The position numbers were made by a program, and so were the translations under genes. A DNA stretch of 64,000 nucleotides from Marivita hallyeonensis (GTDB lineage: Bacteria > Pseudomonadota > Alphaproteobacteria > Rhodobacterales > Rhodobacteraceae), in assembly GCF_900129875.1 (NCBI RefSeq), contig NZ_FQXC01000002.1:248001-312000 (forward strand), read 5' to 3'. The notes under the pieces were generated by a model. That model saw only the letters and a program-made list of their open reading frames with translations. It searched no databases and was not told where the DNA came from. This document shows positions 35,917-45,329 of this stretch, one piece after another. Every line of letters starts with the position of its first letter. Within the stretch, counting starts at the first letter, position 1.

Positions 35917-37453
35917 AAGCGTCCGGCATGGAGGCTTTCTTCGCCGCAACAAAGTCTTTCAGCGCCTCGTGTATTCCCGGATCGAGCGGAGGCTGCTGGT
36001 ACGTGTCAAGCAAGCGCTGAACACGCTCAGCCGCAAGCGCCATCGTGTCGCGAGCCCCCTCCTCGGACCATGTCTCGTAGGGTTTGAAATCAAACACCTC
36101 GGACCGCCAGAACGCCGTCTTGAAATTGGCTTGCGTGTGCGCGCACCCAAGGTAGTGCCCGCCCGGGCCAACCTCGGCAATCGCGCCCATCGCTTGCGCA
36201 TCTTCGTCCACCGCGATCCCTTGCGCCATCTTGTGCAACGCACCAAGCTGATCGGCGTCCATGACGAACTTCTCGAAAGACGCGACCAGTCCACCTTCGA
36301 GCCAGCCGCAGGCGTGCAGCATGAAATTGACGCCAGACAGCAACCCCATGTTGAGGCTGTTGGCCGTCTCGTAAGCCGCCTGCGCGTCGGGGAGTTTGGA
36401 GCCGGTAAAGCTCCCTGCCGAGCGGAAGGGCAGCCCCATGCGCCGTGCCAGTTGTCCGGCACCGTAGGTGATCTGGCTGGCCTCGGGCGTGCCGAAGGTG
36501 GGGGCACCTGAGTTCATGTCGATGGAGGTCACGAAGGCGCCGAAGATAACCGGTGCGCCGGGACGGACGAGCTGGCTGTATGCGATGCCCGCCATGACTT
36601 CGGCCAGAACCTGCGTCAGGGTGCCCGCGACCGAAACCGGTGCCATAGCGCCACCGACGATGAAGGGGCTGATGATGCAGGCCTGATTGTTCCGTGCGTA
36701 AACTTCGAGCGCGCCCATCATCACATCGTCGAAGGTCATCGGCGAGTTGATGTTGATGAGCGAGGTCATCACGGTGTTGTTCTGCACGAAGTCCTTGCCG
36801 AACAGAATCTCGCACATCTCCACGCTGTCCTGCGCGCGGCTGGGTTCGGTGACGGAGCCCATGAACGGCTTATCCGACAGCGTCATATGCGCCATCAGCA
36901 TGTCGAGATGGCGCTTGTTCACGGGGATATCTGTCGGCTCGCAAACGGTCCCGCCGGAATGGTGCAGCCATTTCGACATGTAGCCCAGTTTCACGAATTT
37001 CTCGAAATCCGCCATCGTTGCATAGCGGCGCCCTCCGGAGGCGTCATGCACGAAAGGCGGTCCGTAGACCGGTGCCAGCACGAGGCTGCGACCGCCGATC
37101 TCGACGTTGCGTTGCGGGTTACGGGCGTGCTGGGTGAATGTCGACGGCGCCGTCTGGCACAGCTTCCGCGCCAGCCCCTTTGGAATGCGAACGCGTTCGC
37201 CGGTGATGTCAGCCCCCGCCTCGCGCCACAAATCAAGGGCTGCGGAATTGTTGACGAAGGCGACCCCGATTTCCTCGAGCACGGTCTCTGCATTGGCCTC
37301 GATGATGTCGAGCGCTTCTTCGTTCAGGATCTCGAAATTCGGGATGTTGCGTTCGATGTATTTCGCTGTGTCCACCGAAACCGCGCTGCGTTCCGCGCGG
37401 CGCGCCGCACCGCCGCCGCCCCGTGCCCGTTTGCGCGTTGTTGCCTCTGCCAT
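35909..37453 (-). CDS. MttB-family (trimethylamine methyltransferase-like) protein
   Basis: This 514-residue protein belongs to the trimethylamine:corrinoid methyltransferase (MttB) superfamily: a TIM-barrel recognised from INSPMTFDDVMMGAL, APVIFGAFVTSIDMNSGAPTFGTPE and GLPFRSAGSFTGSKLPDAQAAYE. There is no in-frame amber codon, so it lacks pyrrolysine and is of the MtgB/non-Pyl type, whose members act on glycine betaine or related quaternary amines. The N-terminal basic segment (TRKRARGGGGAARRAER) is unstructured. No corrinoid protein gene adjoins it, so the methyl acceptor is unknown. The ATG at 37453 was chosen because GGAGACAG precedes it. Confidence 0.9.
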   Translation of the reverse strand: MAEATTRKRARGGGGAARRAERSAVSVDTAKYIERNIPNFEILNEEALDIIEANAETVLEEIGVAFVNNSAALDLWREAGADITGERVRIPKGLARKLCQTAPSTFTQHARNPQRNVEIGGRSLVLAPVYGPPFVHDASGGRRYATMADFEKFVKLGYMSKWLHHSGGTVCEPTDIPVNKRHLDMLMAHMTLSDKPFMGSVTEPSRAQDSVEMCEILFGKDFVQNNTVMTSLININSPMTFDDVMMGALEVYARNNQACIISPFIVGGAMAPVSVAGTLTQVLAEVMAGIAYSQLVRPGAPVIFGAFVTSIDMNSGAPTFGTPEASQITYGAGQLARRMGLPFRSAGSFTGSKLPDAQAAYETANSLNMGLLSGVNFMLHACGWLEGGLVASFEKFVMDADQLGALHKMAQGIAVDEDAQAMGAIAEVGPGGHYLGCAHTQANFKTAFWRSEVFDFKPYETWSEEGARDTMALAAERVQRLLDTYQQPPLDPGIHEALKDFVAAKKASMPDAFM

Positions 37454-37637
37454 ACCTGTCTCCATCGGGAACGTCCCGTCCCACCAGCCGTCTCTGAGAC
37501 CTGCATAATATGCAGGCCCCGCGCCGCGCGGGCGGATTGCGGCCTGTGCGTGGCGAAAGCGACATTCCGCGATGCGCCAGATCAAAGATCCCGGGGCGCT
37601 GTATGCTAGATTGCGCGGCAATCGATGGAGGGCATTC

Positions 37638-37808
37638 ATGGATTGGAAAAGGAAGAAGACACCCCTGATGGGACTGATCGGAGGACTCGGCGTCGTGGCC
37701 TTTCTCGGCGGCGTGGTCGCTGGGCTTTACAGTATGGGCATGGCCGTATTCCTTGCCTTCGCCATTTGGATTGTCGGTGCAACGCTCATCAACGTTCTAA
37801 TCGACTGA
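37638..37808 (+). CDS. Small two-helix membrane protein
   Basis: This 56-residue protein starts with MDWKRKKTPLMGL and has two hydrophobic helices (about 11-31 and 34-53). ATGGAGGG seven bases upstream of the ATG is a good ribosome site; the longer frame from 37572 is not preferred. It lies 51 bp upstream of guaA on the same strand and may share its transcript. No function is recognised. Confidence 0.7.
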   Translation: MDWKRKKTPLMGLIGGLGVVAFLGGVVAGLYSMGMAVFLAFAIWIVGATLINVLID

Positions 37809-37859
37809 ATTGGCCGCGAAGCTCTTGCGCGTCTTGCAGAGCAGCCCTATTGCGCTTTC

Positions 37860-39437
37860 ATGAGCACAGTACCGACCGACCACGACCGCCTTCTCATCAT
37901 CGATTTCGGCAGCCAGGTGACGCAATTGATCGCGCGCCGCCTGCGTGAATTGAACGTCTACTGCGAAATCCACCCTTACCAAAACGTCACGGACGCGTTT
38001 CTGACCGAGTTCGCGCCGAAAGCGATCATCTTTTCGGGTGGCCCGGACAGCGTGATGCGCGACGGCTCTCCGCGCCCGCCGAAAGCGGCGTATGAGATGG
38101 GCGTTCCGATCCTTGGTATCTGCTATGGGCAACAGGTCATGATGCATGATCTGGGCGGCAAGGTCGAAGCTGGGGAACACGCAACGGCAGAGTTTGGCCG
38201 CGCCTATGTGGTGCCAAGTGACGCACGAAGCGACCTGCTGTCGGGCTGGTTCATGGATGGTTCGGGGCGCGAACAGGTCTGGATGAGCCATGGTGACCAT
38301 GTCTCTGAAATCGCTCCGGGTTTTGAGGTTCTGGGAACATCGCCGGGCGCGCCTTTCGCCATCACCGCTGACCGGAACAGGCATTTCTACGCGGTTCAAT
38401 TTCACCCAGAGGTACATCACACGCCAAATGGGCGGACCCTGTACCAGAATTTCGTGCAGTTGGCCGGCTTCACCGGCGACTGGACAATGGGGGCCTATCG
38501 CGAAGAAGCGATCCGTAAGATCAAGGAGCAGGTCGGCGACAAGAAGGTGATCTGCGCACTTTCGGGCGGGGTCGATTCCTCGGTCGCGGCGGCGCTTCTG
38601 CATGACGCTATCGGTGATCAGCTGACCTGCGTTTTTGTCGATCACGGGCTTTTGCGGCTGAATGAGGCCGACGAGGTCGTCGCGATGTTCCGCGATCACA
38701 TGAACCTGTCTGTGATCCACGCGCAGGAGCAGGAGCTGTTCCTCGGTGCGCTTGAAGGCGTCAGCGACCCCGAGACAAAACGCAAGACCATCGGCAAGCT
38801 CTTCATCGACGTCTTCCAGAAATACGCCAACGAGATCGACGGCGCGGAATTCCTCGCGCAGGGCACGCTCTACCCGGACGTGATCGAGTCAGTCAGCTTC
38901 AGCGGTGGCCCGTCGGTCACGATCAAGTCGCACCATAATGTCGGCGGGTTGCCCGAGAAGATGGGGCTCAAGCTCGTCGAACCGCTGCGCGAGTTGTTCA
39001 AGGACGAAGTGCGCGCCTTGGGCCATGAACTCGGTCTGCCCGACAGCTTCATCGGGCGGCACCCCTTCCCCGGCCCCGGCCTTGCCATCCGCTGCCCGGG
39101 AGAGATCACGCGCGAAAAGCTGGAGATCCTGCGCAAGGCCGACGCGGTCTATATCGACCAGATCCGCAAGCACGGGCTCTACGACGAAATCTGGCAGGCC
39201 TTCGTCGCCATTCTGCCGGTGCGGACCGTGGGCGTCATGGGGGACGGACGGACCTATGACTATGCCTGTGCCCTGCGCGCCGTGACCTCGGTTGACGGGA
39301 TGACAGCGGATTACTACCCGTTCAGCCACGACTTCCTCGGCGAGACCGCGACGCGGATCATCAACGAGGTGAAAGGCATCAATCGCGTCACCTACGACAT
39401 CACGTCGAAGCCGCCGGGCACGATTGAATGGGAATGA
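37860..39437 (+). CDS. guaA: GMP synthase (glutamine-hydrolysing)
   Basis: This 525-residue enzyme converts XMP to GMP with glutamine and ATP. The class I glutamine amidotransferase domain has its nucleophile Cys in [13 protein letters not shown] (near residue 86) and the His-Glu pair in FHPEVHHT (near 181); the ATP pyrophosphatase domain has [10 protein letters not shown] (near 237); and the C-terminal dimerisation domain ends with PPGTIEWE. Length is normal. It overlaps the next gene by ten bases. Confidence 0.97.
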   Translation: MSTVPTDHDRLLIIDFGSQVTQLIARRLRELNVYCEIHPYQNVTDAFLTEFAPKAIIFSGGPDSVMRDGSPRPPKAAYEMGVPILGICYGQQVMMHDLGGKVEAGEHATAEFGRAYVVPSDARSDLLSGWFMDGSGREQVWMSHGDHVSEIAPGFEVLGTSPGAPFAITADRNRHFYAVQFHPEVHHTPNGRTLYQNFVQLAGFTGDWTMGAYREEAIRKIKEQVGDKKVICALSGGVDSSVAAALLHDAIGDQLTCVFVDHGLLRLNEADEVVAMFRDHMNLSVIHAQEQELFLGALEGVSDPETKRKTIGKLFIDVFQKYANEIDGAEFLAQGTLYPDVIESVSFSGGPSVTIKSHHNVGGLPEKMGLKLVEPLRELFKDEVRALGHELGLPDSFIGRHPFPGPGLAIRCPGEITREKLEILRKADAVYIDQIRKHGLYDEIWQAFVAILPVRTVGVMGDGRTYDYACALRAVTSVDGMTADYYPFSHDFLGETATRIINEVKGINRVTYDITSKPPGTIEWE

Positions 39438-40048
39438 TGCGCGTCTTTGTGCTGCTTGCACTCCTCGTGCCCGCAGTGGCGACGGCGGAACCCAGCTATC
39501 ACCGGGTTTCCGGCGTCGCGGCGTATGATGTCCTCAATATCCGCAGCGCGCCGTCCGCCAGCAGCCAGGATATCGGCGACCTCGCGCACGATTCCCGCGC
39601 GGTCGAGGTTCTGGGGTTTGATCCTTCCGGCAACTGGGCACGTATCGCTCTGAATGAACGCGACGGTTGGGTTTCGACGCGCTTTCTTGATCGGGATGAG
39701 GTGCCACGCATCGACGCGACGTCTGTTCCGGAAGGTCTTATCTGTGGCGGCACGGAGCCATTCTGGGCCTTGGGCCTCTATGGAAACACCGCACGCTATT
39801 CGCACCCAGAGGACGGCGACACCGATTTCACATTCGACAGCGCCTCGGTGGCTGAAGGCCGGTTGGGCGCGCCCGCGCTCGTGACACTTGCGACGGATCG
39901 AAACGAGGTGATCGAGGCCACCCTGACAGGTGCCACATGCAATGACGGTATGAGCGACCGCTCCTATGGCTGGTCGATCACCATGCAGCTGATCGCGCCG
40001 GGCAAACGCCGCTTCCTCGAAGGCTGCTGCCACCTGCCGCGCGACTGA
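39428..40048 (+). CDS. Exported SH3b-domain protein (COG3650-like C-terminus)
   Basis: This 206-residue protein has a signal peptide ([18 protein letters not shown]) then a bacterial SH3 domain ([20 protein letters not shown], to GWVSTRFL near residue 97), and a C-terminal segment with [19 protein letters not shown], the mark of COG3650 proteins. SH3b domains bind cell-wall peptides. It overlaps guaA by ten bases, so translation is probably coupled, although no functional link to purine synthesis is evident. Confidence 0.85.
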   Translation: MGMMRVFVLLALLVPAVATAEPSYHRVSGVAAYDVLNIRSAPSASSQDIGDLAHDSRAVEVLGFDPSGNWARIALNERDGWVSTRFLDRDEVPRIDATSVPEGLICGGTEPFWALGLYGNTARYSHPEDGDTDFTFDSASVAEGRLGAPALVTLATDRNEVIEATLTGATCNDGMSDRSYGWSITMQLIAPGKRRFLEGCCHLPRD

Positions 40049-40093
40049 TGAAGCGACTTGCAGCTGCGACAGACTGGCCGTAACGCTGCGCGG

Positions 40094-40957
40094 ATGACCA
40101 TGTCTCCTACCCTGCGTGCCTGCCTCTGGATGATCGGCGCCATCGTGTCCTTCACGGCCATGGCGATTGCGGGGCGCGCCGTGAGCCTCGATCTCGATAC
40201 GTTCGAAATCATGATGTACCGAAGCCTGATCGGGATCGTCATCGTCGTGACCGTGGCGCTCTTTGCACGGACACTGCATGAGGTGCGCACGCAGAAAGCC
40301 GGTCTGCATTTCATTAGAAACGTCAGTCACTTCGCAGGACAGAACCTGTGGTTTTACTCGATCACTGTCATTCCGCTGGCGCAGGTCTTTGCCTTGGAAT
40401 TCACATCCCCACTTTGGGTGATGCTGTTGGCCCCGCTGGTTCTGGGCGAGAAACTCACGCGGTCGCAGGCCATTGCAGCCGTGATTGGTTTTCTCGGTAT
40501 CCTCATCGTCACACGGCCAAGCCCGGACACGTTCGAGATTGGCATCCTGACCGCTGCGCTCGCCGCGATCGGCTTTGCCGGATCGGCCGTTTTGACGCGC
40601 AAACTGACCCGCACGGAGACGATCACCTGCATCCTCTTTTATCTGACAGTCATGCAAGCAGGTCTTGGCATCGCATTCGCAGGATTTGATGGCGATGTCG
40701 CTCTGCCGACTTGGGGAAATCTGCCTTGGGTTGTGGTTATTGCGGTCGCAGGGTTGGTCGCGCATTTCTGCCTGACGATCGCCTTGTCGCTTGCGCCAGC
40801 CACAATCGTCATGCCCATCGACTTCACGCGGCTGCCGGTGATCGCGATTGTCGGGATGCTGCTTTATGCCGAACCGCTCGACCCGTTTGTTCTGCTGGGT
40901 GCTGCGCTCATCTTTGGCGCGAATTATTACAATATCTGGTCAAGCACCCGGTTGTGA
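40094..40957 (+). CDS. DMT superfamily (EamA) transporter
   Basis: This 287-residue protein has ten predicted helices in two EamA repeats (first about 5-130, second about 145-280), as in drug/metabolite exporters such as RhaT or YdcZ relatives. The start was taken as the ATG at 40094; a second ATG follows two codons later. It has no substrate-defining motif that I can name. A hairpin follows the stop. Confidence 0.88.
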   Translation: MTMSPTLRACLWMIGAIVSFTAMAIAGRAVSLDLDTFEIMMYRSLIGIVIVVTVALFARTLHEVRTQKAGLHFIRNVSHFAGQNLWFYSITVIPLAQVFALEFTSPLWVMLLAPLVLGEKLTRSQAIAAVIGFLGILIVTRPSPDTFEIGILTAALAAIGFAGSAVLTRKLTRTETITCILFYLTVMQAGLGIAFAGFDGDVALPTWGNLPWVVVIAVAGLVAHFCLTIALSLAPATIVMPIDFTRLPVIAIVGMLLYAEPLDPFVLLGAALIFGANYYNIWSSTRL

Positions 40958-40959
40958 CT

Positions 40960-40984
40960 CCTTTGTAACGCTACGGCACAAAGG
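40960..40984. terminator. Inverted repeat after the DMT transporter gene
   Basis: CCTTTGT and ACAAAGG form a perfect 7-bp stem around an 11-nt loop, starting two bases after the stop codon. No U-tract follows. It may be the transcript end of the DMT gene, or an operator upstream of fadL. Confidence 0.45.
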
Positions 40985-40998
40985 ATTACATGACGCTT

Positions 40999-41012
40999 GG
41001 TCAAAATTGACC
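40999..41012. promoter_or_regulatory. Palindrome upstream of the FadL-type porin gene
   Basis: GGTCAA-AA-TTGACC is a near-perfect palindrome (6-bp arms) 85 bp upstream of the FadL start. Its TTGACC half could double as a promoter -35. Regulators of the GntR or TetR type use palindromes of this size and often control fatty-acid uptake genes; none is identified here. Confidence 0.45.
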
Positions 41013-41097
41013 GTTCGAGAGGCGTTTCGCTACGCCATGCAGCAGAATAAGAAGTCACCAGAATACAGATGGAAGTATCCAAGGGATGAGGGTCCGG

Positions 41098-42423
41098 ATG
41101 AAATACGTCACCACCAGCGCACTTGCGCTCACCATCGCTGCGGGCGCTGCTTCGGCAGGCGGCATTGAGCGATCCAACAACGATTACGGTTTTCTGTTCT
41201 CCGAAAACGATCGGCTGCAGCTGAGCTTTTCGCACGTCATGCCCGAAGTCTCGGGCACGTATACCGCTGCGCTGACAGCGGCCGGTGGCGGTGAGGATGA
41301 CACCGGCAACATGGCGAACGATTACACGAACTACGGGTTTGCCTATAAGAACAACTTCACCGAAAAGCTGACTTTCGGCCTTTACGTGAACAACCCCTAT
41401 GGCGCCGGTGCCGAATACACTCAGGGCATCTATTCCGGCCTCACGGCGGATTGGGACAGTGACCAGATCGCGCTCGTCGGCAAGTACCGCGTGACGGACC
41501 GCGTGTCGGTCTTCGCCGGTACGCGCTACGTCGAAAGCGATGCGCAGATTACCATCCCCGACCTTCTGGTTCGCAGCGCCGTTGGCCGCAACGCCCAAGG
41601 GCTTGGTGCGCAAGCACAAGCGCTCGGCGCCGAAGCAGCCGCGCTGGGTGCACAGGCACAGGCAGCGGGCGCAGCAGGCGACGCCGCACTGGCGCAAGAG
41701 CTCGGAGCACAGGCCGCGGCTTTGGGCGCAGAGGCACAGACCCTTGGCGCCCGTGCCCAGACCCTTGGCGGTGCCGCGCAGAACTTCGGCACATCGATGG
41801 AATTCAATGCCAGCGGCGACCGTGTCGGCGACTGGGGCGCGATCCTTGGTGTTGCTTACGAGATTCCGGACATCGCGCTGCGCGTTGCATTGTCCTGGCA
41901 AAGCGAAATCGAGCACAACTTCTCGACCAGCGAAACCATTCCTGGCCTCGGGATCGACGCCGATAATGGTGAGACCAAAGTCACCATGCCACAGACGGTC
42001 GCGCTTGATGTCCAATCGGGCATTGCGCCGGGCACACTGGTGTTTGGTCAGGTCAAGTGGGTCGAATGGTCGAAATGGGAAGTCCGCACGCCGGAATACG
42101 AAGGGGCAACCGGCGGCGCGGTCACCGGCTTCGACAATGACCGCGTGACCTGGACGCTCGGGATCGGCCGCCAGTTCACCGAAGACATGTCTGGCTTTGC
42201 GCAGGTCAAATACGAAGCACAGAACGGCGATGAAGTGTCCCGTCTGTCGCCGCGTGACGGCTTTGTGAGCTTTGGCGTCGGTGGACAGTACAAGATGGAC
42301 AACATGACCCTGCGCGGTGGTGTTGAATACGCTTGGGTTGGCGAAGCCGAAGATGGCTCCGGCACAAAGTTCGACGACAACTCCGCTCTTGGTTTCGGCG
42401 TCTCTCTGACCGTCGATTTCTAA
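41098..42423 (+). CDS. OmpP1/FadL family outer-membrane transporter with heptad-repeat insert
   Basis: This 441-residue outer-membrane protein has a signal peptide (MKYVTTSALALTIAAGAASA) and alternating barrel strands ending in the C-terminal Phe. It belongs to the OmpP1/FadL family of hydrophobic-compound channels. Residues about 165-230 form a run of seven-residue units (LGAQAQA, LGAEAAA and so on) not usual for the family, probably one or two long amphipathic helices in an extracellular loop. ATG at 41098 follows GATGAGG; the ATG at 41086 has its ribosome site too close. An intrinsic terminator follows. Confidence 0.88.
   Translation: MKYVTTSALALTIAAGAASAGGIERSNNDYGFLFSENDRLQLSFSHVMPEVSGTYTAALTAAGGGEDDTGNMANDYTNYGFAYKNNFTEKLTFGLYVNNPYGAGAEYTQGIYSGLTADWDSDQIALVGKYRVTDRVSVFAGTRYVESDAQITIPDLLVRSAVGRNAQGLGAQAQALGAEAAALGAQAQAAGAAGDAALAQELGAQAAALGAEAQTLGARAQTLGGAAQNFGTSMEFNASGDRVGDWGAILGVAYEIPDIALRVALSWQSEIEHNFSTSETIPGLGIDADNGETKVTMPQTVALDVQSGIAPGTLVFGQVKWVEWSKWEVRTPEYEGATGGAVTGFDNDRVTWTLGIGRQFTEDMSGFAQVKYEAQNGDEVSRLSPRDGFVSFGVGGQYKMDNMTLRGGVEYAWVGEAEDGSGTKFDDNSALGFGVSLTVDF
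41590..41787 (+). repeat. Imperfect 21-bp (7-residue) tandem repeats inside the FadL-type gene
   Basis: About eight units of 21 bp encode LGxxAxx heptads: LGAQAQA, LGAEAAA, LGAQAQA, then a spacer AGAAGDAALAQE, then LGAQAAA, LGAEAQT, LGARAQT and LGGAAQN. DNA of the units varies at third positions, so the protein pattern is maintained by selection or is an old duplication. Confidence 0.75.
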
Positions 42424-42447
42424 AGCGTAAACAAGCCAATTTAAAAG

Positions 42448-42480
42448 AACCCTGTCAGGCGCGTCCTAGCAGGGTTTTTT
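42448..42480 (+). terminator. Intrinsic terminator after the FadL-type gene
   Basis: AACCCTG and CAGGGTT pair around an inner AGG/CCT stem and are followed by TTTTTT. It lies 24 bases after the stop codon and is a textbook rho-independent terminator on the plus strand. Confidence 0.9.
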
Positions 42481-42537
42481 CGTGCCTTGCGCAGGATTCG
42501 GGTCGCCTGAGACGCAGTACGCGGGTAGAGCCGGATC

Positions 42538-43449
42538 ATGACACCGCAAACAAGCCTTTCCAGCCGTGCCTGGGCCGAAATGACCCTTCTCGGCGTGATT
42601 TGGGGCGGGTCTTTCCTCGCCATCCGAACGGCATTGGACGAGATCGGACCACTGACCTCTGTGCTGCACCGGACGTTCTGGGCGATGCTGGTGCTTTGGG
42701 GTGTCGTGAGTCTGCGAGGCCTGACCATTCCCAGGGGCCCGCGGATCTGGGGCGCGTTTCTGGTGATGGGCCTTTTGAACAATGTCATCCCGTTCAGCCT
42801 GATGGCGTGGGGACAGCTCTACATCCCCACAGGGCTGACCTCGATCTTCAACGCGGCCACGGCCGTGTTCGGAGTGCTGGTCGCTGCGATGGTCTTTGCC
42901 GATGAACGTCTGACCCCGCGCAAGGCGCTCGGCGTGTCGCTTGGCTTTTGCGGCGTGTGTCTGGCCATTGGTCTTGACGCGCTGAGGCAGTTCGACACCA
43001 CCTCCCTTGCCCAGCTTGCCATTGTCGCGGGCACCGTCTCTTACGCGTTTGCAAGTGCCTGGGCGCGCAAGATGCTGGGCGGCGTGCCGCCCGTGATTGC
43101 AGCGGCAGGCATGCTGACCGGGTCGTCACTGGTGATGATCCCTCTGGCGATCTCGGTTGAAGGCGCTCCGACCCTCGCCCTGGACCTGACGACCTGGGCC
43201 GCGATCGGGTACTACGCGATCATCGCAACAGCCTTTGCCTACCTGCTGTACTACCGCGTGCTGGGCATGGCGGGCAGCGGGAACCTGATGCTGGTTACGC
43301 TGCTCATCCCGCCCGTGGCGATCACGCTGGGTGCCATTGTTCGAAACGAAACGCTGCATCCCGGAGAATACCTTGGTTTTGCGATCCTCGCGTTGGGTCT
43401 GAGCATCATTGACGGACGTCTCTGGCGCCGCTGCGCGACAACCGTTTGA
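42538..43449 (+). CDS. DMT superfamily (EamA) transporter
   Basis: This 303-residue protein has ten predicted helices in two EamA repeats, with WGGSFLAIRTAL in the first (near residue 22) and ASAWARKMLG plus ALAYLLYYRVL-like (AFAYLLYYRVL) sequence in the second. It is the second DMT exporter within three kilobases but is not closely similar to the first. The substrate is unknown; relatives export amino acids or metabolites. Confidence 0.9.
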   Translation: MTPQTSLSSRAWAEMTLLGVIWGGSFLAIRTALDEIGPLTSVLHRTFWAMLVLWGVVSLRGLTIPRGPRIWGAFLVMGLLNNVIPFSLMAWGQLYIPTGLTSIFNAATAVFGVLVAAMVFADERLTPRKALGVSLGFCGVCLAIGLDALRQFDTTSLAQLAIVAGTVSYAFASAWARKMLGGVPPVIAAAGMLTGSSLVMIPLAISVEGAPTLALDLTTWAAIGYYAIIATAFAYLLYYRVLGMAGSGNLMLVTLLIPPVAITLGAIVRNETLHPGEYLGFAILALGLSIIDGRLWRRCATTV

Positions 43450-43505
43450 CGCCCCCGCCCCTCACCGCTAATCCCAAGCGACACGGGATTTCGGGAAGAC
43501 GCGGC

Positions 43506-44372
43506 ATGATCTATACCTCGGGACAGCACTGGCATGACGCACCGAACAAGCGCGTCGTCCTGTTCGCCATGTCCGGTCTGGGCAAAACACACCTGTCCAA
43601 CATGTTACGCGCGACCGGTACCTGGTTTCACTATTCCATCGATTACCGCATCGGCACTCGGTACATGGGTGAATACATCGCCGATAACGCCAAACGCGAG
43701 GCGATGAAGGTCCCGTTCCTGCGCGATCTGCTGATGACCGACTCGATCTACATCGGCTCCAACCTCAGCTTCAACAACCTCGCCCCTGTCGCGGCATATC
43801 TGGGCAAGCCCGGTGACCCGGCCAAGGGCGGCGTGCCGATTGAGGAATATCGCAAGCGGCAGGAGCAGTTCCGCCGCGCCGAGATGGCGGCGCTTCTGGA
43901 CACAGGATACTTCATCGACCGGGCGCAGGATCTCTACGGATATCCGCATTTCGTTTGCGACACCGGCGGTTCGATCTGCGAATGGGTCGATCCGACCGAT
44001 CCGAACGACCCGATCCTGCAGGCACTATCCGAGCGCGCGCTGATGGTCTGGGTCAAAGGCGACGACGCCCACACGCAAGAGCTCATCCGCCGCTTCGACA
44101 AGGCGCCGAAACCGATGGCCTATCAGCCCGAGTTCCTGACGCGCACCTGGGACGAATATCTGCGGGAAAACAACGTCAAACCGGGAGACGTTGATCCAGA
44201 TGCCTTCATCCGGTGGACCTATGCCCAGGCGCTGGCACACCGTCATCCGCGCTACGAGGCGATGGCGCAGAACTGGGGGATCACTCTTGAGGCCCACGCC
44301 CTTGCAGATGCCCGTGATGCACATACGTTCGATGCCCTGATCGCCGACGCGCTCGACCAACGGAAGCCCTGA
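43506..44372 (+). CDS. P-loop ATPase-like conserved protein
   Basis: This 288-residue protein has a Walker A-like sequence LFAMSGLGKTHLSNML (near residues 18-33) and a DTGGSICEW segment near 152. The rest is rich in aromatic residues and resembles a P-loop kinase or ATPase, but no known enzyme is recognised. The ATG at 43506 gives a start just before the P-loop domain; the longer frame overlaps the DMT gene. It precedes metA by three bases, so the two are an operon, and may help homoserine or methionine metabolism. Confidence 0.75.
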   Translation: MIYTSGQHWHDAPNKRVVLFAMSGLGKTHLSNMLRATGTWFHYSIDYRIGTRYMGEYIADNAKREAMKVPFLRDLLMTDSIYIGSNLSFNNLAPVAAYLGKPGDPAKGGVPIEEYRKRQEQFRRAEMAALLDTGYFIDRAQDLYGYPHFVCDTGGSICEWVDPTDPNDPILQALSERALMVWVKGDDAHTQELIRRFDKAPKPMAYQPEFLTRTWDEYLRENNVKPGDVDPDAFIRWTYAQALAHRHPRYEAMAQNWGITLEAHALADARDAHTFDALIADALDQRKP

Positions 44373-44375
44373 CCC

Positions 44376-45320
44376 ATGCCCATCAAACTGCCCGACAACC
44401 TGCCCGCCTATAACGTGCTGAAGCGCGAAGGCGTGATGGTGATGTCGGAAGAGTTGGCCGCAAAGCAGGACATCCGCCCGTTGCGCATCGCGCTGCTCAA
44501 CCTGATGCCCAAGAAGATCCAGACCGAGAACCAGTTCGCGCGTCTGATCGGCGCGACGCCGCTGCAGATCGAGTTCAACCTGATCCGCATGTCGGAACAC
44601 CAGACACGCAACACTGCGGCAGAGCACATGGAAAGCTTCTACCGCCCGTTTGCCGAGGTTGCCGACAGTGGCGAAAAATTCGACGGCCTGATTATCACAG
44701 GCGCGCCAATCGAACATTTGCCATTTGAAGAAGTGACTTACTGGGAAGAGCTCACGCAGGTCATGGATTGGACCCAGACCCATGTGCATTCGACCTTCGG
44801 TGTCTGCTGGGGTGGCATGGCGATGATCAACCACTTCCACGGCGTGCCGAAAATCGACCTACCGCAAAAGGCGTTCGGCTGCATCCGTCACAAGAACCTC
44901 GCGCCCGCGTCCCCTTACCTGCGCGGGTTTTCGGACGACATGGTGATCCCGGTCAGCCGCTGGACCGAACTGCGCCGCGAGGACATTCAAAACGCCAGTC
45001 TGCCTATTCTGATCGACAGCGCCGAAACCGGCCCCTGTCTGGTCGAAGACCCAGATCACCGGGCGCTCTATGTCTTCAACCACTTCGAATATGACAGCGG
45101 TACGCTCAAGGATGAATACGACCGCGACGTTGCCAACGGCACGCCGATCAACGTGCCCGCCAATTATTATCCGGATGATGACCCAAGCCAGATCCCGCAG
45201 AACCGTTGGCGCAGTCACGCGCATTTGCTCTATGGCAACTGGGTGTCCGAGATCTACTTAACGACTCCATTTGATATCGATTTGATCGGCGCAGCCCGTA
45301 CGGACCTGCGCGACACGTAG
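44376..45320 (+). CDS. metA: Homoserine O-acetyltransferase (MetA family)
   Basis: This 314-residue enzyme acylates homoserine at the start of methionine synthesis. The family motifs are [18 protein letters not shown] (near 42), the catalytic Cys in FGVCWGGMA (near 145) and the His-Glu pair in [11 protein letters not shown] (near 236). In the Escherichia coli succinyl-CoA enzyme the residue after TGAPL is Gly; here TGAPIE has Glu at that position, the change known to confer acetyl-CoA specificity. It lies three bases after the ATPase gene and has no room for a SAM-II leader. Confidence 0.93.
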   Translation: MPIKLPDNLPAYNVLKREGVMVMSEELAAKQDIRPLRIALLNLMPKKIQTENQFARLIGATPLQIEFNLIRMSEHQTRNTAAEHMESFYRPFAEVADSGEKFDGLIITGAPIEHLPFEEVTYWEELTQVMDWTQTHVHSTFGVCWGGMAMINHFHGVPKIDLPQKAFGCIRHKNLAPASPYLRGFSDDMVIPVSRWTELRREDIQNASLPILIDSAETGPCLVEDPDHRALYVFNHFEYDSGTLKDEYDRDVANGTPINVPANYYPDDDPSQIPQNRWRSHAHLLYGNWVSEIYLTTPFDIDLIGAARTDLRDT

Positions 45321-45329
45321 GAGGCCGTT

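Noticed and set aside
35909-37453. Pyrrolysine-containing trimethylamine methyltransferase
   Set aside because: The frame has no internal amber codon and no corrinoid-protein gene is nearby.
43450-43505. SAM-II riboswitch upstream of the metA operon
   Set aside because: Alphaproteobacterial metA often has one, but metA starts three bases after the ATPase gene, and the 56-base gap upstream shows no matching structure.
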